A stretch of 12,503 bases of DNA from SFEL01 sp045603585 (GTDB taxonomy: Bacteria; Bacillota; Clostridia; Christensenellales; CAG-138): contig JAZUMK010000022.1 in NCBI GenBank assembly GCA_045603585.1, positions 1-12,503 on the forward strand. The letters are read 5' to 3'. A model generated the notes under the pieces. The model worked only from the letters and a program-made list of their open reading frames with translations. It had not been told where the DNA came from and ran no database searches. Positions 6,405 to 12,503 of this stretch are shown here, one piece after another. A program made the translations under genes and the position numbers. Every line of letters begins with the position of its first letter. The first letter of the stretch is position 1.

Positions 6405-7589
6405 ATGAAGAAATTTCTTGCTATCCTGGTAGCAGCCATCATGCTGCTGGCCGTAGGCTGCTCCGCTCCCGCAGCAGAAGCTGACGGCGATACCATCAAG
6501 ATCGGCGTTTATGAACCCGCTTCCGGCGATAACGGCGCAGGCGGCAAGCAGGAGACCCTGGGCATCCAGTATGCCAACAAGGTTCAGCCCACCGTTGAGG
6601 TTGGCGGCAAGACCTATAATGTAGAGCTTGTTATCGTTGACAACGAGAGCTCCAACGACAAGGGCCCCACCGCTGCTGCTTCTCTGGTAAGCTCCGGCGT
6701 ATCCGTCGTACTGGGCTCCTATGGCTCCGGCGTATCCATTGCCGCTTCTGACGTATTCGAGAAGGCCGGCATCCCCGTAATCGGCGTAACCTGCACCAAC
6801 CCCCAGGTAACCGCTGGCAACAAGCACTACTTCCGTATCTGCTTCCTTGATCCCTTCCAGGGCACCGTTCTTGCCAACTTCGCCGCTGATACCTTCGGCG
6901 CCAAGAAGGCATACTCCCTGGCAAAGCTGGGCGATGACTACTCCGCAGGTCTGTGCAACTACTTCAACGAGGCCTTTGAGGCTCTTGGCGGCGAAGTAAT
7001 TTACGAGACCTTCCCCGAGGGCAACTCTGACTTCACCTCCTACATCACCACCGCTGTAAACGAAGGCTGCGAAGTATTCTTTGCCCCCGTTTCCACCGAA
7101 GCCGCTGCCCTGATCATCGACCAGGCTGCCGGTAACGGCCTCAACATCCCCCTGCTGGCAGGCGATACCTGGGATTCCAACGTTATCACCGCTGCCGCTC
7201 AGGGCAAGGACGTTCAGGTTTGCGTAACCACCTTCTTTGATGAGGGTACCGACAGCGAAGCCGGTCAGGCTTTCGTAAAGGGCTTCAAGGAGTACCTTGC
7301 TTCCGATGCCACCGCCATGACCAACAACGGCGGCAATGACATGGTTGCTGCAGTTACCGCCATGGGCTACGATGCATACTTCACCGCCCTCGAGGCCATC
7401 AAGAATGCAGGCAGCGCTGATCCCGCCGCCATCATGGGCGCAATGTGGGATACCACCTACTCCGGCGCCACCGGCGATATCGCCTTCGAGAAGGAGAACG
7501 GCGATGCTCTGCGCGATGTAGCTTTCGTTAAGGAAGTTGACACCGCTTCCGGCGCATGGAAGTTCGTTGCCATCCAGGGCGTAGAATAA
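6405..7589 (+). CDS. livK: Branched-chain amino-acid ABC transporter substrate-binding lipoprotein LivK
   Basis: This is the extracellular receptor of the Liv/HAAT importer. It binds a branched-chain (or related) amino acid and delivers it to LivHM. The protein is 394 residues. A lipoprotein signal peptide (MKKFLAILVAAIMLL) ends in the lipobox AVGC with the lipidated cysteine at residue 19. After a short linker comes the type-1 periplasmic-binding fold, beginning IKIGVYEPASGDNGAGG, with the family segment QYANK (about 60-64) and the NDKGPTAAASLVSS strand that usually contacts ligand. The frame is open 22 codons upstream. The ATG at 6405 is preferred because GGAGG lies 8 nt before it and the signal peptide starts there. 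Codon use is strongly biased, fitting high expression. A perfect hairpin follows 25 nt after the stop. The true ligand cannot be told from sequence. Confidence 0.9.
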   Translation: MKKFLAILVAAIMLLAVGCSAPAAEADGDTIKIGVYEPASGDNGAGGKQETLGIQYANKVQPTVEVGGKTYNVELVIVDNESSNDKGPTAAASLVSSGVSVVLGSYGSGVSIAASDVFEKAGIPVIGVTCTNPQVTAGNKHYFRICFLDPFQGTVLANFAADTFGAKKAYSLAKLGDDYSAGLCNYFNEAFEALGGEVIYETFPEGNSDFTSYITTAVNEGCEVFFAPVSTEAAALIIDQAAGNGLNIPLLAGDTWDSNVITAAAQGKDVQVCVTTFFDEGTDSEAGQAFVKGFKEYLASDATAMTNNGGNDMVAAVTAMGYDAYFTALEAIKNAGSADPAAIMGAMWDTTYSGATGDIAFEKENGDALRDVAFVKEVDTASGAWKFVAIQGVE

Positions 7590-7614
7590 ACCATAACCAA
7601 ATAAACAAAACATC

Positions 7615-7647
7615 TGTGGTGACGGGCTCGTCCCGTCACCACATTTT
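7615..7647 (+). terminator. Attenuator or terminator hairpin after livK
   Basis: TGTGGTGACGGG (7615-7626) and CCCGTCACCACA (7632-7643) form a perfect 12-bp stem with a 5-nt loop, followed by only TTTTA. The short T-run suggests partial termination, or protection of the livK 3' end, which would make LivK more abundant than the permease. Confidence 0.65.
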
Positions 7648-7650
7648 AGG

Positions 7651-7840
7651 TCAATCAAAATCTTGAGGATTTTGATTGAGGTACGCGCAAGTGCAGGGCA
7701 CGTGCGCGATTATGTCCCTTACGGGGATTTTTACATGATTTGCCTATGACAATTGAGATTGTCACCGGGCGGCAAATCATGCAGGGAATCAAAGCCTTGC
7801 GGCTTTGTTCCGCATTTGACGTACATGCCGTCAAATGCGG
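7651..7840. repeat. Series of perfect hairpins between livK and livH
   Basis: The stems are TCAATCAAAATC/GATTTTGATTGA (7651-7662/7668-7679, 12 bp); CGCGCAAGTGC/GCACGTGCGCG (7684-7694/7698-7708, one mismatch); CATGATTTGCC/GGCAAATCATG (7734-7744/7771-7781, 11 bp), with GACAAT/ATTGTC nested inside (7748-7763); AAAGCC-TTGC-GGCTTT (7791-7806); and CCGCATTTGACG/CGTCAAATGCGG (7810-7821/7829-7840, 12 bp). They are separated by only a few nucleotides, and none has a T-run. They resemble the hairpins at 260-321 in style. Confidence 0.75.
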
Positions 7841-7941
7841 ATTGAAAACCTAGGGGCTGCAGCAATAAAAAAGCTGCATAATTTCATTCCCAAACTTTTA
7901 TCCCACTTGTAAAACTACCCCGCTGTAATTTATCCCCTTTG

Positions 7942-8004
7942 CCTTTTCTTTTTCTTTTGCTTCTTTTGGTTTTTCTTTTCTCCGGAAAAGAAAAAGAAAA
8001 GAAG
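7942..8004 (-). repeat. Tripartite purine/pyrimidine element, copy c
   Basis: The arms 7960-7980 and 7985-8004 are complementary except for a small GG/C bulge, with a third mirror arm at 7942-7959. The terminator part is absent. The element lies about 45 nt before the livH ribosome site, so it would be in the livH leader and reads antisense to it. Confidence 0.7.
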
Positions 8005-8062
8005 AATAAAATAGATATAAGCTCTGACCTCGAATTCAATTCTCCACCCGGAGGTATATTAA

Positions 8063-8947
8063 ATGGACTTTATAAACACCAACCTGCCTTACCTGCTGGC
8101 GGGCATATCGGTTGGCGGACAGTACGCCCTTATCGCCATAGGCTACACCATGGTATACGGCATACTGCGCCTTATCAACTTTGCCCACGGCGACGTATTC
8201 ATGGCCGCAGGCCTTATCATGATATACGCCGTCACAGTGATGCCCCTGTATGTGGCCATACCCCTCACCCTTGCGGCCACGGTGCTGATCGGCTTCCTCA
8301 TTGAGCGCGCGGCATATAAGCCCCTGCGTACCGCTCCCAGAATGTCCGTCATGATCAGCGCAATAGGCGTATCCTACCTTTTGCAGAACCTTGCCCTGTA
8401 TGTTACCGGCGGTCTGTCCAAGATGTATCCCACCATTCCCTGGATAAGCGACACCGTCACCATCGGCACCGCCACAACCAAGGTGGTTACCCTCATCACC
8501 CCTGTGCTTACCCTGATTTTGGTAATTGCCCTTGTTGCCTTTATCCAGAAGACCAAGATAGGTATGGCCATGCGTGCCGTATCCAAGGACTTTGAGACCA
8601 GCCAGCTGATGGGCATCAAGATAAACAGCGTTATCAGCGCAACCTTTATCATCGGCTCCTTCCTTGCAGCCGTTGGTTCCCTGCTGTATTTTACCAACTA
8701 CGCTGCGGTTATCCCCACCTCCGGCGCAATGCCCGGCCTTAAGGCCTTCGTTGCGGCGGTATTCGGCGGCATAGGCTCCATACCCGGCGCGGTTATCGGC
8801 GCATTCATTATTGGCATCTGCGAAAACATCATAAAGGGTCTGGGCTGGACCACCTTCTCCGACGCCTTCACCTTCGTATTGCTGATAATCATACTGGTAT
8901 TCAAGCCCACCGGTCTCTTTGGCGAAAAGGCCAACGAGAAGGTTTAA
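8063..8947 (+). CDS. livH: Branched-chain amino-acid ABC transporter permease LivH
   Basis: LivH is one of the two membrane subunits of the importer and is paired with LivM. The protein is 294 residues with about eight hydrophobic segments. Family marks are GGQYALIAIGYTMVYGI (18-34) with INFAHGD (38-44), the cytoplasmic coupling loop RAVSKDFETSQLMGIKI (171-187) that meets the ATPases, and FGGIGSIPGAVIG (234-246). GGAGG lies 8 nt before the ATG, which starts directly at the family's usual N-terminus. livM follows after 12 nt. Promoter elements were not recognised. Expression probably comes from livK read-through. Confidence 0.93.
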   Translation: MDFINTNLPYLLAGISVGGQYALIAIGYTMVYGILRLINFAHGDVFMAAGLIMIYAVTVMPLYVAIPLTLAATVLIGFLIERAAYKPLRTAPRMSVMISAIGVSYLLQNLALYVTGGLSKMYPTIPWISDTVTIGTATTKVVTLITPVLTLILVIALVAFIQKTKIGMAMRAVSKDFETSQLMGIKINSVISATFIIGSFLAAVGSLLYFTNYAAVIPTSGAMPGLKAFVAAVFGGIGSIPGAVIGAFIIGICENIIKGLGWTTFSDAFTFVLLIIILVFKPTGLFGEKANEKV

Positions 8948-8959
8948 AGGAGGTGCCCC

Positions 8960-10051
8960 ATGACTAAAAAGCTTTCCACCTCCACCATTATCTCCGCTGC
9001 CCTTGTGGTGTTGCTGTTCGCTCTGGTGTTCGTGCTGGAAAAGGTGATGAATCCCTATTCCATGCTGTTCGTAGTGCTTAAGAAGGGCGCGATATACGCG
9101 CTGGTGGCCGTTTCCATGAACCTTCTCAACGGCTTTACCGGCCTGTTCTCCCTTGGTCAGGCGGGCTTCATGCTTATCGGCGCATACACCTACGCCATAT
9201 TCACCATCCCCGCAGATCAGCGCATGAGCGTATATCAGTACTTTGACGGCGGTATTATAGATTTCTCCATACCTGTAATTCCCGCCCTGATACTGGCGGG
9301 CCTTGCGGCGGCATTCTTCGCCTTCCTCATCGGCCTCCCCGTACTGCGCCTCAAGAGCGACTATCTTGCCATCGCCACCCTTGGCTTTGCCGAGATAATC
9401 CGCGCCTTCTTCCAGTGGGACGTACTGGGCCCCGTGACCAACGGCTCCAACCTGCTGAAGAAATTCCCCACATTTGACTCCACCATATTCCCCTTCGCCG
9501 TGGCGGGCATATGCATAGCGCTGATAGTTATGCTTATCAATTCCTCCTACGGCCGCGCCTTCAAGGCCATAAGGGATGACGAAATAGCCGCCGAGGCAAT
9601 GGGCATCAACCTGTTCAGGCATAAGGAGATGGCATTCGTCATCAGCTCCTTCTTTGCAGGCGTAGGCGGCGCGCTGCTTGCCATGTATCAGACCACCGTT
9701 CAGGCCATGGCCTTTAAGTCCGCCATGACCTACGAGATACTGCTGATAGTGGTTATCGGCGGCATCGGCTCTGTTACCGGCTCTGTTCTGGCATCCTTCC
9801 TGTTCATCGCCTGCAGCGAATGGTGGCTTCGCTTCCTGGATACCGAAACCTTCATCGGCGCATGGCAGGTTCCCCTGCTCCGCTCCGGCTTCCGCAAGGT
9901 GGTATTCGCCGTCATCATCATGGCGGTTGTGCTGTTCTACCGTCAGGGCATAATGGGCAACAGGGAATTCTCCGTTGAACGAATACTTAAAAAGCGGCAG
10001 AGATTCATAGCAAAGCAGGCCGCAAAGAAAGCTTCCAAGGAGGGCAGGTAA
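8960..10051 (+). CDS. livM: Branched-chain amino-acid ABC transporter permease LivM
   Basis: LivM is the second membrane subunit. The protein has 363 residues and is strongly hydrophobic. Typical motifs are LNGFTGLFSLGQAGFML (56-72), LRLKSDYLAIATLGFAEIIR (129-148), the coupling loop RAFKAIRDDEIAAEAMGIN (199-217) and VIGGIGSVTGSVLAS (265-279). A periplasmic or outer loop (about 83-105) is longer than in enterobacterial LivM. The C-terminus is a basic tail (about 341-363, rich in Lys and Arg). A very strong ribosome site AAAGGAGGTG (8946-8955) overlaps the livH stop. livG starts 1 nt after the stop, so the two are translationally coupled. Confidence 0.93.
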   Translation: MTKKLSTSTIISAALVVLLFALVFVLEKVMNPYSMLFVVLKKGAIYALVAVSMNLLNGFTGLFSLGQAGFMLIGAYTYAIFTIPADQRMSVYQYFDGGIIDFSIPVIPALILAGLAAAFFAFLIGLPVLRLKSDYLAIATLGFAEIIRAFFQWDVLGPVTNGSNLLKKFPTFDSTIFPFAVAGICIALIVMLINSSYGRAFKAIRDDEIAAEAMGINLFRHKEMAFVISSFFAGVGGALLAMYQTTVQAMAFKSAMTYEILLIVVIGGIGSVTGSVLASFLFIACSEWWLRFLDTETFIGAWQVPLLRSGFRKVVFAVIIMAVVLFYRQGIMGNREFSVERILKKRQRFIAKQAAKKASKEGR

Positions 10052-10052
10052 T

Positions 10053-10895
10053 ATGGCAAAGAACGTATTGAAGCTTGACCATATCACCATGCAGTTCGGC
10101 GGCGTTGTTGCCGTAAACGACCTGTCCATGGAAGTAAACGAGCACGAGATCGTAGCGTTGATAGGCCCCAACGGCGCCGGCAAGACCACCGCTTTCAACT
10201 GCGTAACCGGCGTATACGAGCCCACCAACGGCATGATAAGCTTCTATGGCGAGCCCATGGTATGCAACCATCCCCAGGGCAAGATGAAGAAGCTGTACAA
10301 GGGCGAATACTATCCCGATTTCAACAAGGTGATAAGCCCCACTCCGGACCAGATAACCAAGCTGGGCATCGCCCGCACCTTCCAGAATATCCGCCTGTTC
10401 AAGAGCCTTACTGTATTTGAAAACGTGCTTATCGCAAAGCACATGAGGGCAAAGCAGAACGTATTCTCCGCCACCCTCCGCCTCAATGCCAAGGAAGAAC
10501 AGCGCATGCGTGAGGAAGCCATGGCGCTGCTTGAGGAGCAGAATCTGGCTCACCTGAAGGACGAAGTGGCAGGCAGCCTGCCCTACGGCCTCCAGCGCCG
10601 CCTTGAGATAGCCCGCGCTCTGGCCACCGATCCCAAGCTGCTGCTGCTGGACGAACCCGCAGCCGGCATGAACCCTCAGGAGACCAAGGAGCTTACCGAC
10701 TTCATAGTACAGGTAAGGGACAAGTACGGCATCGCCATACTTATGATAGAGCATCACATGGATCTTGTTATGGCCATCGCCGAGCGCATATACGTGCTGG
10801 ACTTCGGCCGCCTTATCGCCTCCGGCACAGCCGCGGAGGTTCAGGACAATCCGGATGTTATCAACGCTTATTTGGGGGTGGATGAGGATGAGTAG
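10053..10895 (+). CDS. livG: Branched-chain amino-acid ABC transporter ATPase LivG
   Basis: LivG is one of the two cytoplasmic ATPases of the importer. The protein is 280 residues. It shows Walker A GPNGAGKTT (38-46), the Q-loop at ARTFQN (Q111), the LivG-type signature LPYGLQRRLEIARAL (176-190), Walker B LLLLDEPAAG (196-205) and the H-loop IEHHMD (H234). Two points stand out. The stretch between Walker A and the Q-loop is about 24 residues longer than in E. coli LivG, as it contains a basic/aromatic insert near residues 68-97. The residue after the H-loop histidine is His where Asp is usual. AAGGAGG lies inside the end of livM. The stop overlaps the livF start by 8 nt. Confidence 0.93.
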   Translation: MAKNVLKLDHITMQFGGVVAVNDLSMEVNEHEIVALIGPNGAGKTTAFNCVTGVYEPTNGMISFYGEPMVCNHPQGKMKKLYKGEYYPDFNKVISPTPDQITKLGIARTFQNIRLFKSLTVFENVLIAKHMRAKQNVFSATLRLNAKEEQRMREEAMALLEEQNLAHLKDEVAGSLPYGLQRRLEIARALATDPKLLLLDEPAAGMNPQETKELTDFIVQVRDKYGIAILMIEHHMDLVMAIAERIYVLDFGRLIASGTAAEVQDNPDVINAYLGVDEDE

Positions 10896-11604
10896 TCTGC
10901 TTGAAATTCGTGATCTTAAAGTTAACTACGGCGGAATAGAGGCCCTCAAGGGCATATCCTTCGACGTAAACGAGGGGGAGATAGTAACCCTTATCGGCGC
11001 AAACGGCGCAGGCAAGTCCACCACCCTCCGCTCCATCATGAGCGTGGTGACTCCCTCCGCGGGAAGCATAGTTTACAACGGCGAGGATATCACCCACATG
11101 CCCACCGACGAGATAGTTAAGCGTGGCATAGTGCTGGTGCCCGAAGGCCGCCGGGTATTCCCCAACCTGACCGTACTTGAAAATCTCCGCATCGGCGCAT
11201 ACCTTCGCAATGACAAGGACGCCATCGAAGCGGACATAAAGCACGTTTACTCCCTGTTCCCCCGCCTTGAGGAGCGCAGCTGGCAGCAGGCCGGCACCCT
11301 CTCCGGCGGCGAGCAGCAGATGCTGGCAGTTGGCCGCGCCCTTATGGCAAAGCCCCGCCTTATCATGATGGATGAACCCAGCCTTGGCCTTGCCCCTCTG
11401 GTAGTCAAGGACATATTCTCCATCATCCGCCGCATCAATGAAAGCGGCACCACCGTTCTGCTCATAGAGCAGAACGCCAACGCCGCCCTCAAGATAGCCA
11501 ACCGGGGCTACGTCATGCAGACCGGCAACGTCACCATGACCGGCACCGGCCTTGAGCTGCTCAACGACCAGAGCGTGCGTGAGGCATATCTGGGCAAGAA
11601 GTAG
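10888..11604 (+). CDS. livF: Branched-chain amino-acid ABC transporter ATPase LivF
   Basis: LivF is the second ATPase and partner of LivG. The protein is 238 residues, the family size. Motifs are Walker A GANGAGKST (37-45), Q-loop region VPEGRRVFPNLTV (84-96), signature LSGGEQQMLAVGRAL (138-152), Walker B LIMMDEPSLGLAP (158-170), and IEQNA (193-197), where Gln replaces the H-loop His as is normal in LivF. The frame is open 41 codons upstream into livG. I chose the ATG at 10888, which overlaps livG by 8 nt, because the protein then begins at the family's SSLLEIRDLKVNYGG. It is the last gene of the operon and is followed by a three-arm element with a terminator. Confidence 0.94.
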   Translation: MSSLLEIRDLKVNYGGIEALKGISFDVNEGEIVTLIGANGAGKSTTLRSIMSVVTPSAGSIVYNGEDITHMPTDEIVKRGIVLVPEGRRVFPNLTVLENLRIGAYLRNDKDAIEADIKHVYSLFPRLEERSWQQAGTLSGGEQQMLAVGRALMAKPRLIMMDEPSLGLAPLVVKDIFSIIRRINESGTTVLLIEQNANAALKIANRGYVMQTGNVTMTGTGLELLNDQSVREAYLGKK

Positions 11605-11615
11605 TTTGGGTCAGT

Positions 11616-11715
11616 CTGCTTTTTCTCTTTCTTTTCGCGAGAAAAGAAAGAAGAAAAAGCAGCAAAAAGAGAAAGAAAAGCGAAATGGGAGATAATGATT
11701 CCGTTTCGCTTTTTT
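11616..11715 (+). repeat. Tripartite purine/pyrimidine element, copy d
   Basis: Starting 12 nt after the livF stop, a pyrimidine arm (11616-11636) pairs with a purine arm (11641-11662) with one bulge and a GCGA loop, a GNRA-type tetraloop in RNA. A second purine arm (11663-11682) follows that is nearly the mirror image of the first, and then the terminator hairpin. The order is the same as copy a on the other strand. Confidence 0.72.
11679..11715 (+). terminator. Rho-independent terminator of the liv operon
   Basis: GCGAAATGGGA (11680-11690) pairs with TTCCGTTTCGC (11699-11709), including two wobble pairs, and is followed by six T (11710-11715). It is the 3' part of purine/pyrimidine element copy d. 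Confidence 0.8.
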
Positions 11716-11729
11716 GTGTGGAAAAACAT

Positions 11730-11770
11730 CCTGCTGTCATTGCGAGGCAGTTCGGCTGCCGTGGCAATCC
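11730..11770 (+). repeat. GTCATTGCG-type dispersed repeat, copy 2
   Basis: ATTGC (11739-11743) pairs with GCAAT (11764-11768), and inside it GGCAG pairs with CTGCC (11746-11750 and 11756-11760). This gives a compact two-part stem. The leading TCCTGCTGTCATTGCGA is identical to 5583-5599. Confidence 0.65.
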
Positions 11771-11811
11771 GCATCCCGCCGGAGACGTGAGAGTAAAGGA
11801 TAATATTTTGA

Positions 11812-12049
11812 CTATCTATACCCGCCCGCCGCAAGGGAAGTTATAAGTAATAGTGAATAGTGAAAAAGTATTATTTTACTACCCCGCCCAACCACCCTTT
11901 TCAATGTATCTTCGCCTTACGGCGAAGACGGAGCGGTATCAGTCCAAATAAATAAAAAGAAGCTGTTGATTGCCGCGGCAGCTTGGATGTGCATACCGCT
12001 TTTCCGTAAGGAAAAGCTACCTAAAAAGGGCGGTGGGTGGGTATAGATA
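11812..12049 (+). repeat. MITE-like repeat, copy 4 (nested left ends)
   Basis: The right end (AAAAGGGCGGTGGGTGGGTA to 12049) pairs with two possible left ends: an outer CTATCTATACCCGCCCGCC (11812-11830) and an inner CTACCCCGCCCAACCACCC (11879-11897). Between these lie AAGGGAAGTTATAAGTAA, close to about 3642-3658, and GTGAATA units. Two perfect hairpins, TCTTCGCC-TTAC-GGCGAAGA (11909-11928) and GCTTTTCC-GTAA-GGAAAAGC (11998-12017), flank the family centre. This suggests one copy inserted in another, or repeated recombination. Confidence 0.6.
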
Positions 12050-12087
12050 TCTAACATTTTCACTATTCACTGCCCGCTTTTCCCTTG

Positions 12088-12252
12088 GCTCTCCCCTTGG
12101 GAGAGCTGTCGGCGCAGCCGACTGAGAGGGAAGATGCCTTGCGCATAATTTGCCCTCTCCGGCCTCGTTGCGCTCGGCCACCTCTCCCATAGGGAGAGGC
12201 AAGGTCTCGGCTCCCCCTCCGGGGGAGCTGTCAGCTTTGCTGACTGAGAGGG
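12088..12252. repeat. Three two-hairpin units, the middle one inverted
   Basis: Unit 1 (12088-12130): GCTCTCCC-CTT-GGGAGAGC, then GTCGGC-GCA-GCCGAC, then TGAGAGGG. Unit 2 (12153-12199) is inverted: CCCTCTCC, a GGCC...GGCC core, then CCTCTCCC-ATA-GGGAGAGG. Unit 3 (12210-12252): GCTCCCCC-TCC-GGGGGAGC, then GTCAGC-TTT-GCTGAC, then TGAGAGGG. The stems keep pairing although the bases differ between units, which points to selection for, or copying of, a hairpin pair. A fourth unit lies at 3918-3958. Confidence 0.75.
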
Positions 12253-12323
12253 CTGGATATGGCCGCGAGCAAGGGTCGTCCGCGACGACGAGGCCGGGAT
12301 CAGATAAATTCCCCTTCCCCCAC

Positions 12324-12352
12324 TTCCAACTTTTCACCTTTTGTGGTATCAT
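12324..12352 (+). promoter_or_regulatory. Possible extended -10 promoter for cysS
   Basis: TGGTATCAT (12344-12352) fits an extended -10 (TG-N-TATNAT form). The -35 at 17-nt spacing is TTCCAA, only a weak match. The leader would be about 40 nt, too short for a T-box riboswitch. Confidence 0.4.
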
Positions 12353-12398
12353 TTAAGTTGGCAAAATGCCTGAACAGTAAATCAATAGGAGGTCTATT

Positions 12399-12503
12399 AT
12401 GCAGATATACAACACCATGACCCGCAGGAAGGAAGAGCTGGTCACCCTGGTACCCGGCGAGGTAAGCATGTACGTATGCGGCCCCACCGTATACAACTTC
12501 TTC
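12399..12503 (+). CDS. cysS: Cysteinyl-tRNA synthetase, N-terminal 35 codons (partial)
   Basis: The enzyme (class I) activates cysteine with ATP and charges tRNA-Cys in the cytoplasm. Only the start is in the window: MQIYNTMTRRKEELVTLVPG and the diagnostic MYVCGPTVYNFF, in which Cys27 is the first zinc ligand that selects cysteine. The next residues, outside the window, should be the HIGH-type signature. AGGAGG (12387-12392) lies 6 nt before the ATG. No T-box leader is visible, and the gene has a probable short leader from the promoter at 12324-12352. It is cut by the window edge, not by mutation. Confidence 0.93.
   Translation, partial: MQIYNTMTRRKEELVTLVPGEVSMYVCGPTVYNFF

Larger units (their letters stand above)
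7590..8062 (+). other. livK-livH gap with serial hairpins
   Basis: The 473 nt between livK and livH hold no gene. At least five perfect or near-perfect hairpins occupy 7615-7840, then about 100 nt of unremarkable DNA, then copy c of the purine/pyrimidine element (7942-8004) and the livH ribosome site. I found no convincing promoter for livH, so read-through from livK is the simplest model. Confidence 0.65.
11605..12398. other. Repeat-rich gap between livF and cysS
   Basis: Almost 800 nt without a credible gene. It holds element copy d with the liv terminator, a GTCATTGCG repeat (11730-11770), a MITE-like copy (11812-12049), three two-hairpin units (12088-12252), the module 12255-12291 shared with 5686-5719, and the cysS promoter and ribosome site. 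The minus-strand open frame 12017-12352 is built from the repeats. Confidence 0.65.

Noticed and set aside
6369..7658. A 429-residue minus-strand open frame opposite livK
   Set aside because: livK has a lipobox signal peptide, ribosome site and family fold; the antisense frame shows no motif.
8036..10234. A 732-residue open frame on the minus strand opposite livH and livM
   Set aside because: It is antisense to two well-matched permease genes, has a low-complexity Gly/His/Tyr-rich composition and no ribosome site; it results from the codon bias of the real genes.
12300..12398. T-box riboswitch upstream of cysS
   Set aside because: No T-box motif or specifier stem was found, and the likely leader is only about 40 nt.

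Overview
The window looks like chromosomal DNA from a GC-moderate Firmicute, most likely a gut Clostridia of the Oscillospirales type. The reasons are clostridial-style MurG motifs (GGGSAGH, HESD), strong AGGAGG ribosome sites, lipobox and Liv transporter sequences of Gram-positive type, a DUF815-like ATPase, and intergenic regions packed with small hairpin repeats. This placement is inference; no rRNA or tRNA gene is present to confirm it.

Layout. 1-705 is a gene-free mosaic: a candidate structured RNA (77-182), repeat modules, and a tripartite purine/pyrimidine element with a terminator. 706-3364 is a leftward two-gene operon: murG (lipid II synthesis) followed after 1 nt by a HEAT-repeat/Trm14-RlmL-like RNA methyltransferase. 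3365-4162 is repeat-rich. 4163-5464 is a single rightward gene for a divergent DUF815-like P-loop ATPase with its own terminator. 5525-6404 holds another repeat mosaic and the livK promoter region. 6405-11604 is a complete branched-chain (or related) amino-acid ABC importer: livK (lipoprotein), a 473-nt hairpin-rich gap, then tightly coupled livH-livM-livG-livF. 11605-12398 is a terminator plus repeats. 12399-12503 is the first 35 codons of cysS.

How the genes work together. LivK captures the amino acid outside the membrane, LivH and LivM form the channel, and LivG and LivF hydrolyse ATP. livK has a good sigma-A promoter (TTGCAA-N17-TAAAAT). The hairpin after livK probably lets the binding protein be made in excess over HMGF. 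The other genes are housekeeping (peptidoglycan, RNA modification, aminoacylation) or of unknown role.

The most unusual content is between genes. Four copies of a three-armed homopurine/homopyrimidine element have mirror symmetry suited to a triplex or an alternative hairpin. There is also a MITE-like family with terminal inverted repeats and paired hairpins, a cluster of perfect hairpins inside the liv operon, heptamer GTGAATA tracts, and a long stem at 77-182 whose mismatches become G-U wobbles only on the minus strand.
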